A stretch of DNA of 8,161 bases from an uncultured Bacteroidota bacterium (lineage in GTDB: Bacteria > Bacteroidota > Bacteroidia > Bacteroidales > P3). Of the stretch, positions 1 through 5,808 are shown piece after piece. A program made the translations under genes and the position numbers. The DNA is taken from the NCBI GenBank assembly GCA_900546465.1, contig URCX01000091.1, forward strand, positions 1 through 8,161. Direction: 5' to 3'. Within the stretch, counting starts at the first letter, position 1; every line of letters starts with the position of its first letter. The notes under the pieces are model-generated. The model made no database searches. It was not told the origin of the DNA and saw only the letters and a list, made by a program, of their open reading frames with translations.

Positions 1-38
1 TTAAGAGTCAATTGCTCTACCAACTGAGCTACGAAGAC
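1..38 (-). tRNA. tRNA-Lys (anticodon CUU), 5' half only, cut by the window edge
   Basis: The reverse complement of 38..1 reads as the 5' half of a tRNA: 7-nt acceptor strand GTCTTCG, then T8 A9, the D-arm GCTC / GAGC around the loop AGTTGGTA with the invariant G18 G19, A26, and an anticodon strand leading to the loop C-T-CTT-A-A. By standard tRNA numbering positions 34-36 are CTT, so the anticodon is CUU, which reads AAG (Lys). The variable loop, T-arm and 3' acceptor strand lie beyond the left edge, so acceptor pairing cannot be checked. It is transcribed away from the atp genes and has its own promoter-like site just upstream. Confidence 0.9.
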
Positions 39-68
39 TTTTAAAAGCAACTGTTTCGGCTTGCTTTT

Positions 69-144
69 GCGTTTGCAAAGGTAGACATTTGTTCAGATTT
101 GGCAAAGAATTTTCGGGAAAACTTTTACTGTTCTTTGCAAACGC
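69..144. repeat. 12-bp perfect inverted repeat between tRNA-Lys and atpE
   Basis: The arms are GCGTTTGCAAAG (69-80) and CTTTGCAAACGC (133-144), separated by 52 bp. Each arm contains the 8-bp palindrome TTTGCAAA (72-79 and 134-141), with centres 62 bp apart, about six helical turns. The left arm overlaps the -7 element of the tRNA promoter and runs into its predicted start region. It could be a pair of protein-binding sites flanking the promoter, or a leftover of a small inverted duplication. No function can be assigned from sequence alone. Confidence 0.5.
76..106 (-). promoter_or_regulatory. Bacteroidota-type promoter for the tRNA-Lys gene
   Basis: On the minus strand there is a -33 element TTTG (106..103), a 19-nt spacer, and a -7 element TACCTTTG (83..76). 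This fits the TTTG-N19-21-TAnnTTTG consensus of the Bacteroidota primary sigma factor exactly. Initiation would fall near 70, giving a precursor leader of about 30 nt before the tRNA 5' end at 38. The match is seen directly; promoter activity is inferred. Confidence 0.75.
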
Positions 145-218
145 TTGTTTGTTAGCCGATTGTGTTTCGGTTTATTTTTTTTAGCATTTCGGCTGTGTGC
201 GTGTAGCGAAAAAAGATA

Positions 219-226
219 TATCTTTG
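219..226 (+). promoter_or_regulatory. Putative -7 promoter element for the atpE-nadB operon
   Basis: TATCTTTG is an exact match to the Bacteroidota -7 consensus TAnnTTTG and is the only plus-strand exact match I found in the tRNA-atpE gap. The -33 region is weak: about 21 nt upstream there is only TGTG (194-197) instead of TTTG. Initiation would be expected around 231-233, which places the 5' end of the mRNA at the base of the hairpin at 231-256. A promoter is needed here because the gene to the left is divergent, so atpE cannot be reached by readthrough from an upstream atp gene. Confidence 0.6.
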
Positions 227-230
227 GGGC

Positions 231-256
231 TCCTATTTGAAGGGTTTCAAGTAGGG
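231..256 (+). promoter_or_regulatory. Stem-loop at the predicted 5' end of the atp mRNA
   Basis: The left arm CCTATTTGAA (232-241) pairs with TTCAAGTAGG (246-255) through ten consecutive pairs, one of them U-G, around the loop GGGT. A further U-G pair (231/256) is possible. The hairpin begins about where transcription from the 219-226 element should start, so it would be a 5'-terminal stem-loop, a type of structure known to protect mRNAs from decay. It ends 5 nt before the ATG at 262 and is followed by TTTTA, so an attenuator role is also conceivable. It would obstruct initiation at 262 but leave the ATG at 289 free. Confidence 0.55.
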
Positions 257-288
257 TTTTAATGGTTAAAGTACTAATAATAGCAGTT

Positions 289-552
289 ATGACATCTTTA
301 TCAGTATTGTTGGAAGTTGTTAGCAATTTGGCTCCGTTCGGCTATGGTTTGGCCGGAATAGGTGCAGGTCTTGCTGCGATTGGCGCAGGATTGGGTATCG
401 GAAATATCGGAAAAAGCGGTATGGAAGCTATTGCAAGACAACCGGAGGCTACGGGCGATATTCGTTCCAATATGATTATCGCTGCTGCATTGGTCGAAGC
501 CGTTGCTTTGTTTGCCAATGTGGTTTGTTTGTTGGTCATCTTGATGAAATAA
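289..552 (+). CDS. atpE: ATP synthase Fo subunit c
   Basis: This is the ring-forming proteolipid of the Fo motor, a two-helix membrane hairpin that carries ions through the rotor. Helix 1 is glycine-rich (GAGLAAIGAGLGIG), followed by the polar loop ARQPEATGDIRSN that contacts gamma/epsilon. Helix 2 (MIIAAALVEAVALFANVV) carries the ion-binding glutamate, E70 counted from this start. Residues matching the Na+ ligands of Ilyobacter-type c subunits (Gln, Ser, Thr, Tyr) are hydrophobic here (I, A, V, F), so proton coupling is inferred. I chose ATG 289 (87 aa) over the in-frame ATG at 262 (96 aa) for three reasons: family length is about 85 aa, MTSLSVLLE resembles the Bacteroidales N-terminus MLLSVLLQ, and the 262 start sits against a hairpin. 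The 262 start remains possible. It is the first gene of the run and has no atpB upstream. Confidence 0.93.
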   Translation: MTSLSVLLEVVSNLAPFGYGLAGIGAGLAAIGAGLGIGNIGKSGMEAIARQPEATGDIRSNMIIAAALVEAVALFANVVCLLVILMK

Positions 553-566
553 CAAACATTCGGATT

Positions 567-603
567 AACATGGCAACTTGATGATTGATTGGGTTGCCAT
601 GTT
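567..603 (+). promoter_or_regulatory. Long intercistronic stem-loop between atpE and atpF
   Basis: AACATGGCAAC (567-577) and GTTGCCATGTT (593-603) form an 11-bp perfect inverted repeat. In RNA the stem can continue inward through U-G, U-G, G-U, A-U and U-A pairs to 582/588, giving about 16 bp and a 5-nt loop. No U-run follows (the next bases are TGTGTTGAAC), so it is unlikely to be a simple terminator. A competing pairing exists: ACAAACAT (552-559) can pair with ATGTTTGT (599-606). Such a hairpin after the c-subunit cistron fits an mRNA-processing or 3'-protecting element. The function is inferred. Confidence 0.6.
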
Positions 604-630
604 TGTGTTGAACATTAAATTGTCAGAGAT

Positions 631-1122
631 ATGGGATTACTTACGCCGGGATTAGGCTTGTTCGTTTGGATGTTTTTGGTTTTTGCCATTCTTTTGTTCG
701 TATTGGGCAAATTCGGTTGGCCGGTTGTCTTGAAAATGATGAAAGACAGAGAGGAAAACATAAAACAATCCTTGGAAGCAGCCGATAGGGCAAAGGAAGA
801 AATGCAGCAGTTGCAGTGTAACAACGAATTGCTTTTAAAACAGGCTCAGGAGGAAAGAGACGAAATGCTTAGACAAACGAAACTATTGAAAGAAAAGATA
901 ATAGAGGAGGCTAAGCAGAGCGCTCAACAGGAAGCTCAAAGAATAATTCTTGATGCAAGAGAGGCAATAAACTATGAGAAGTTGCATGCAATGACTGAAC
1001 TGAAAAATCAGATAGCGAATCTTTCAATAGAGATTGCGGAGGATTTGTTGATGCATGAACTTTCGGATAAGGCGAGGAGCAACGAAATTATAGAAAAGAG
1101 GATTTCTGAAATAAAACTGTAA
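631..1122 (+). CDS. atpF: ATP synthase Fo subunit b
   Basis: This is the peripheral-stalk subunit that anchors F1 to the membrane and resists its rotation. At 163 aa it has the usual length. The N-terminus is a single membrane segment, about residues 8-26 (very rich in L, F and V), ending at K27-F-G-W-P, a typical b-subunit exit from the membrane. From about residue 36 the protein is a long charged helix rich in E, K, Q and A (DREENIKQSLEAADRAKEEM onward), the dimerising coiled coil, and it ends in a helical tail that should contact delta. The N-terminus MGLLTPGLGLFVWMFLVFAILLFVLG resembles Bacteroidales b subunits, supporting this start. The gene lies 78 nt after atpE, with a hairpin in the gap, and 3 nt before atpH. 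Confidence 0.95.
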   Translation: MGLLTPGLGLFVWMFLVFAILLFVLGKFGWPVVLKMMKDREENIKQSLEAADRAKEEMQQLQCNNELLLKQAQEERDEMLRQTKLLKEKIIEEAKQSAQQEAQRIILDAREAINYEKLHAMTELKNQIANLSIEIAEDLLMHELSDKARSNEIIEKRISEIKL

Positions 1123-1125
1123 GTC

Positions 1126-1683
1126 ATGAACAGTTATAAGCTACAAACCCGTTATGCTCAGTCTTTGTTTGAACTTGCTTTGGAGCAAGGTATCTCCGAA
1201 CTTGTATATGAGGATATGCAATGCGTCATGCAAGTATGTATGCAAAATCGTGAGCTTAGGGTGATATTGAAAAATCCTGTGATAAAACCATCGGACAAAA
1301 GAGATATCGTAAACGAGATATTCAAAGGAAAGGTTAAGGAGTTGTCTTTGGCGTTCATGGATTTGTTGATAAAAAAGCGTAGAGATGTTTTGCTCTATGA
1401 GATTGCGGAAAGATATACTGAGTTATATAAGGAGTATAACAACATAAAAACTGTAATCCTTACAACAGCAGAGGTCTTGGATAAAGGAATTGCGGAAATG
1501 ATAGTGCGAAAGATAGAGGAGGAGTTGTCGGCAAAGGTGGATTTACAGACTAAGGTTAATCCTAAACTTATAGGAGGCTTTTGTCTGTTTGTGGACGGAA
1601 TGCAGTATGACGCAAGTTTTATGAATCAATTCATGAAATTGAAAAAGGATTTCGCCAAGAATATATATGAGAAAACCTTTTAG
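1126..1683 (+). CDS. atpH: ATP synthase F1 subunit delta
   Basis: Delta caps the F1 head and joins it to subunit b, completing the stator. At 185 aa it has normal family length. The N-terminal six-helix domain (about residues 1-105) includes the YAQSLFELALE opening and the NPVIKPSDKRDIV stretch. The C-terminal part carries the family signature: NPKLIGGFCLFVDGMQYDAS, with GGF at 150-152 and YDAS at 161-164. It starts 3 nt after the atpF stop, implying translational coupling, and is followed by a 60-nt gap before atpA in which I see no convincing promoter or terminator. Assignment rests on the C-terminal signature and on gene order (b-delta-alpha-gamma). Confidence 0.94.
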   Translation: MNSYKLQTRYAQSLFELALEQGISELVYEDMQCVMQVCMQNRELRVILKNPVIKPSDKRDIVNEIFKGKVKELSLAFMDLLIKKRRDVLLYEIAERYTELYKEYNNIKTVILTTAEVLDKGIAEMIVRKIEEELSAKVDLQTKVNPKLIGGFCLFVDGMQYDASFMNQFMKLKKDFAKNIYEKTF

Positions 1684-1743
1684 AGTGTTTTTGCTCGAAA
1701 AGGGAAAGAACAAGAGTAGTAATGATATAAAATAGTTTGTAAT

Positions 1744-3324
1744 ATGGCAGAAATTAAACCGTCGGAGGTAACGGCAATATTACGGAAGCAACTCTCCAAT
1801 GCAGACCTTGAAATAGGGTTGGAAGAGGTTGGAACAGTTCTCACTGCCGGAGACGGCATTGCGAGAATTTATGGCTTGAATAATGTGCAGGCAGGAGAGT
1901 TGGTTGAATTTGATAACGGAGTTCAGGCGATAGTGCAGAACCTTGAAGAGGATAATGTAGGAGTTGTGATTTTGGGAAATGCGGACTCGATAAGTGAGGG
2001 CGATGTTGTCAAGAGAACCAAACGTATAGCTTCGATAAAAGTGGGAGAAGGATTGTTGGGCAGAGTGATAAATACCATTGGAGAACCGATAGACGGCAAG
2101 GGTAGGATTGAAGGAGAGTTATATGAAATGCCTCTTGAAAGGAAAGCACCGGGGGTTATATACCGTCAACCTGTTGAAGAACCTTTGCAGACAGGATTGA
2201 AAGCTGTGGACTCTATGATTCCGATAGGAAGAGGTCAAAGAGAGTTAATAATCGGAGACAGACAAACAGGAAAGACGGCAATCGCCATTGATACGATTTT
2301 GAACCAAAAAGAGTTCTACGATAACGGTAATCCTGTATATTGTATATATGTAGCCTGCGGACAGAAAGGCTCCACGGTGGCAAATATCGTCAGAACGTTG
2401 GAAGAAAAAGGAGCGATGAATTATACGGTCGTTCTTGCTGCAACTGCATCGGATTCTGCTGCCATGCAGTTCTATGCACCTTTTGCGGGAGCTGCAATAG
2501 GGGAGTATTTCAGAGATACCGGACGTGCAGCCTTGGTTGTATATGACGATTTAAGTAAGCAGGCTGTTGCTTATCGTGAAGTATCCTTGTTGCTTCGTCG
2601 TCCGCCGGGACGTGAGGCTTATCCGGGAGATGTCTTCTATCTGCATTCAAGACTTTTGGAAAGAGCGGGAAAGATAATTGGTGAGGATAATGTGGCAAAG
2701 AACATGAACGATTTGCCGGAGTGCTTGAAACCTATTGTGAAGGGTGGCGGCTCTCTTACTGCGTTACCTATAATAGAAACACAGGCAGGAGACGTTTCAG
2801 CATATATTCCGACAAACGTTATATCGATTACGGACGGACAAATTTTTTTGGAGACGAATTTGTTCAATGCAGGTATAAGACCTGCGATAAATGTAGGTAT
2901 TTCTGTCTCTCGTGTGGGCGGAAAGGCTCAAATCAAGTCCATGAAGAAAGTTGCCGGAACATTGAAACTTGACCAAGCTCAATACAGAGAGCTGGAAGCA
3001 TTCTCCAAATTCGGTTCCGATTTGGACTCTGCAACCAAGTTCGTATTGGAAAAAGGAAAGAGGAATGTCGAGATTTTGAAACAACCGCAATATACACCGA
3101 TGAAAGTAGAACATCAAGTTGCAATCATCGCATGCGGAACAAAAGGTTGGTTGCAGGATATACCTGTCGATAAAGTCAGAAATTTCGAAGACGAATTCCT
3201 TTTCCATTTGGAGAATAAGGAAAAGGCTTTGTTGAATGATTTGAAAGCGGGTAAGATGGACGACGAAATTCTTTCCAAATTGGAAAGTGTTGCGAAAGAC
3301 ATAAGCAGAAAATATAAGGCATAA
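1744..3324 (+). CDS. atpA: ATP synthase F1 subunit alpha
   Basis: Alpha alternates with beta in the F1 hexamer. It binds nucleotide non-catalytically and supplies the arginine finger to the beta catalytic site. Visible features: the N-terminal helix that binds delta/b (about 1-25), a beta-barrel domain (about 26-95), Walker A GDRQTGKT at 171-178 with K177, and the SVSRVGG motif with the arginine finger at R390. GSLTALPIIETQAGDVSAYIPTN is the strongly conserved alpha stretch. Between Walker A and R390 the protein is about 12 residues longer than E. coli alpha, with the Bacteroidota-type sequence NDLPECLKPIVKGGGS. The 526-aa length is normal for the phylum. The helical C-terminal domain is intact. 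A 60-nt leader separates it from atpH, and atpG follows after 3 nt. Confidence 0.98.
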   Translation: MAEIKPSEVTAILRKQLSNADLEIGLEEVGTVLTAGDGIARIYGLNNVQAGELVEFDNGVQAIVQNLEEDNVGVVILGNADSISEGDVVKRTKRIASIKVGEGLLGRVINTIGEPIDGKGRIEGELYEMPLERKAPGVIYRQPVEEPLQTGLKAVDSMIPIGRGQRELIIGDRQTGKTAIAIDTILNQKEFYDNGNPVYCIYVACGQKGSTVANIVRTLEEKGAMNYTVVLAATASDSAAMQFYAPFAGAAIGEYFRDTGRAALVVYDDLSKQAVAYREVSLLLRRPPGREAYPGDVFYLHSRLLERAGKIIGEDNVAKNMNDLPECLKPIVKGGGSLTALPIIETQAGDVSAYIPTNVISITDGQIFLETNLFNAGIRPAINVGISVSRVGGKAQIKSMKKVAGTLKLDQAQYRELEAFSKFGSDLDSATKFVLEKGKRNVEILKQPQYTPMKVEHQVAIIACGTKGWLQDIPVDKVRNFEDEFLFHLENKEKALLNDLKAGKMDDEILSKLESVAKDISRKYKA

Positions 3325-3327
3325 ACC

Positions 3328-4209
3328 ATGGCAAACTTAAAAGAAATCAGAACAAGGATAGCTTCTGTCGGTTCCACTCAGCAGATAACGAGTGCCATGA
3401 AGATGGTTTCGGCATCAAAGTTGAGAAAATCCCAAAACGCCATTATGAAGTTGCGTCCGTACTCTGCAAAGATGACGGAAATAATGCAGAATCTTTGTGA
3501 TAGTGAAATAGAAGACATGCCGCTTGCAAGGAAAGATAAAACGGAGAGTGTTCTTTTGCTTGTCCTTACATCAAATAAAGGCTTGTGTTCAAGTTTCAAT
3601 GCCAACATCATAAAAGCAGCTATGCAGAGGGTTGCTTATTATCGCCAACTTGACAAATACATAAAAGTAGATGTCAAGAGTTTTGGCAAGAGGGGTTCTG
3701 ATTTTCTGAAAAAACAAAGCGAGTTTAACTACATAGGAGAGGAAGATAATATATGGGACGGACTTACTTTTGATAGAGTAAGTCCCGTTGCCGACTTCCT
3801 TATGCAGTCTTTTATAGACAAAAAATATGACAGGGTCGAAATAGTTTACAATCAGTTCAAGAATGCAAGTACGCAGATTCTTCAATGCGAAACTTTCCTT
3901 CCGATAGAACTGAATACGGTATCGGCAAATGCAGGTAGCGAGCATAAAAACGACTATATCTTCGAACCTTCCAAAGAAGAAATAATCTCCAACGTTATAC
4001 CTCAATCACTGAAAATGCAATTGTTCAAATGCTTTTTGGACTCCTTTGCTTCCGAACATGGAGCAAGAATGACCTCAATGCACAAAGCAACGGACAATGC
4101 CGGTAATTTGTTGAAAGAATTAAAACTGACATACAATAAAGCAAGGCAGGCTGCCATCACTAACGAAATTATCGAGATATGTAGCGGGGCGGAAGCCTTA
4201 AACGGATAA
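3328..4209 (+). CDS. atpG: ATP synthase F1 subunit gamma
   Basis: Gamma is the central shaft that turns inside the alpha/beta hexamer and couples the c-ring to catalysis. At 293 aa it is close to E. coli gamma (287). The N-terminal coiled-coil helix contains RIASVGSTQQITSAMKMVSASKL (about 10-32). The middle Rossmann-like domain begins at SVLLLVLTSNKGLC. The C-terminal helix carries the most conserved gamma block, about 241-293 (EHGARMTSMHKATDNAGNLL, then LTYNKARQAAITNEI). Both ends are intact. It is the last atp gene here; beta and epsilon do not follow as they do in E. coli. nadB starts 4 nt after its stop codon. Confidence 0.97.
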   Translation: MANLKEIRTRIASVGSTQQITSAMKMVSASKLRKSQNAIMKLRPYSAKMTEIMQNLCDSEIEDMPLARKDKTESVLLLVLTSNKGLCSSFNANIIKAAMQRVAYYRQLDKYIKVDVKSFGKRGSDFLKKQSEFNYIGEEDNIWDGLTFDRVSPVADFLMQSFIDKKYDRVEIVYNQFKNASTQILQCETFLPIELNTVSANAGSEHKNDYIFEPSKEEIISNVIPQSLKMQLFKCFLDSFASEHGARMTSMHKATDNAGNLLKELKLTYNKARQAAITNEIIEICSGAEALNG

Positions 4210-4213
4210 AACT

Positions 4214-5791
4214 ATGCGTTACAAAATAGACTTCCTTGTAATAGGCTCCGGCATAGCAGGATTAAGCTACGCCTTAAAGGTGGCGGATTATGGTAAAGTT
4301 TGTATTTTGACAAAAGCCGATGCGTCTGAAAGTTCGACAAAATATGCCCAAGGAGGGATAGCAGCCGTCATGTACGGTCCTGATTCCTATGAAAAGCACA
4401 TCAAGGATACCCTGATAGCAGGAGCAGGGCTTTGCGACGAAGAAAGCGTACGCTTGACTATTACCGAGTCTACCGACAGAATAAAAGAATTGATAGAATG
4501 GGGAACTCACTTCGACAAGAAGCAGACAGGAATGTATGACCTTGCCAAGGAAGGCGGACATTCCGAGTTCAGAATACTCCATCATCAGGATAACACAGGG
4601 TTTGAGATAGAACGAGCCCTGCTTGAAAAAGCAAGACAACACCCGAACATAGAGTTAAAAGAAAATCAATACACCGTTGATTTGATAACCCAGCATCATT
4701 TGGGAGAAGAGGTAAACCGCAGACGAAAAGACATAAAATGTTTCGGAGCGTATATCCTCAATAAAGACACCGGCAGCATAGATACTTATCTCGCAAAAGT
4801 AACCATGCTTTGTACAGGAAGTAACGGTAATGTTTATTCAACCACTACAAGCCCCATCATTGCCACCGGAGACGGGCAGGCAATGGTACATAGGGCGAAG
4901 GGTAAGTTAAAGCACATGGAGTTTGTACAATTCCACCCGACTTCCTTGTATAATCCGAGAGAAAAACCCTCATTTCTTATCACAGAAGCAATGAGAGGAG
5001 CAGGAGGAATACTCAAAACCCTTGACGGAGAAAGTTTCATGGAAAAATATGACGAGCGAGGCTCCTTGGCTCCACGAGACATTGTAGCCCGTGCCGTCAA
5101 CAATGAGATGACAAGACGAGGTGATGACCATGAATACCTTGATTGTAGAGGCGTAAGCAAGGACGAAATCATGCGACACTTCCCTAACATATACGCCAAA
5201 TGTTTGGAAATAGGAATAAACATAACAAGAGAAATGATACCGATAGTCCCTGCAGCCCACTATTGTTGCGGAGGTATCGAAGTAGATAATTATGCAAGGA
5301 CAAGCATATCCGGACTTTATGCCTCCGGCGAGTGTGCCTGCACCGGTCTGCATGGAGCAAACAGATTAGCCTCAAATTCTCTTTTGGAAAGCCTTGTTTA
5401 CTCCCATAGAGCATACCTTGACTCCGTAAAGAATATAGCAACAACAGATTTCTGTGATGCGATACCGGATTGGAATGCCGAAGGTATGGTATTGAACGAA
5501 GAAATAAGCCTTATAACCCAATCCGTGAAAGAAGTTCAGCAGATAATGACCAACTATGTAGGAATAGTTCGTAGTAATCTCAGACTGCATAAAGCTTTCG
5601 TCAGAATGGGACTTATATACAAAGAAACGGAAGAACTATATCAACGAAGCGTTCTTACGCCAAAGTTATGCGAACTTAGAAATCTTATCGCCAACAGTTA
5701 CCTTATTATCAAAATGGCAAGCGAACGTAAAGAAAGCGTAGGTCTTCACTACAATACAGACTACCCTGCCAAGAATAATCTTTCGGATTAG
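4214..5791 (+). CDS. nadB: L-aspartate oxidase
   Basis: This FAD enzyme oxidises L-aspartate to iminoaspartate, which quinolinate synthase (NadA) condenses with dihydroxyacetone phosphate; it is the first step of de novo NAD synthesis. The family can reduce fumarate as well as O2, which would suit an anaerobe. Visible features: dinucleotide-binding GSGIAG at 11-16; YAQGGIAAV; KEGGHSEFRILHHQDNTG with the conserved acidic residue E113; EFVQFHPTSLY with H241; APRDIVARAV with R288; and GANRLASNSLLES with R384. These match the active-site E121, H244, R290 and R386 of E. coli NadB. The C-terminal RKESVGLHYNTDYP separates NadB from succinate dehydrogenase flavoproteins, and no sdhB/frdB is adjacent. 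The 525-aa length is normal. The start lies 4 nt after atpG, so co-transcription with the atp genes is likely. nadA and nadC are not in the window. Confidence 0.96.
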   Translation: MRYKIDFLVIGSGIAGLSYALKVADYGKVCILTKADASESSTKYAQGGIAAVMYGPDSYEKHIKDTLIAGAGLCDEESVRLTITESTDRIKELIEWGTHFDKKQTGMYDLAKEGGHSEFRILHHQDNTGFEIERALLEKARQHPNIELKENQYTVDLITQHHLGEEVNRRRKDIKCFGAYILNKDTGSIDTYLAKVTMLCTGSNGNVYSTTTSPIIATGDGQAMVHRAKGKLKHMEFVQFHPTSLYNPREKPSFLITEAMRGAGGILKTLDGESFMEKYDERGSLAPRDIVARAVNNEMTRRGDDHEYLDCRGVSKDEIMRHFPNIYAKCLEIGINITREMIPIVPAAHYCCGGIEVDNYARTSISGLYASGECACTGLHGANRLASNSLLESLVYSHRAYLDSVKNIATTDFCDAIPDWNAEGMVLNEEISLITQSVKEVQQIMTNYVGIVRSNLRLHKAFVRMGLIYKETEELYQRSVLTPKLCELRNLIANSYLIIKMASERKESVGLHYNTDYPAKNNLSD

Positions 5792-5808
5792 TAAAATAAT
5801 GCCGAAAT

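Noticed and set aside
154..182. Small hairpin AGCCGA / TCGGTT followed by a T-rich run, resembling a plus-strand terminator.
   Set aside because: The stem is only about 6 bp including a G-U pair, and no plus-strand gene ends upstream; the T-run is probably just A/T-rich intergenic DNA.
39..288. A hidden or degraded atpB between the tRNA and atpE.
   Set aside because: The region is too short for a subunit of over 200 residues, and no frame here shows the conserved a-subunit helices or the essential arginine region.
1684..1743. Possible internal promoter before atpA (TAGTTTG near 1733).
   Set aside because: It is one base short of TAnnTTTG, has no -33 element, and would place the start of transcription on top of the atpA start codon.
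2797..3207. Minus-strand open frame of 136 codons.
   Set aside because: It lies entirely antisense to atpA, is Cys/Phe/Tyr-rich, and shows no recognisable domain.
4214..5791. Could the flavoprotein be succinate dehydrogenase or fumarate reductase subunit A?
   Set aside because: The C-terminal RKESVGLHYNTDYP, the 525-aa length and the absence of adjacent iron-sulfur or membrane-anchor genes point to NadB.
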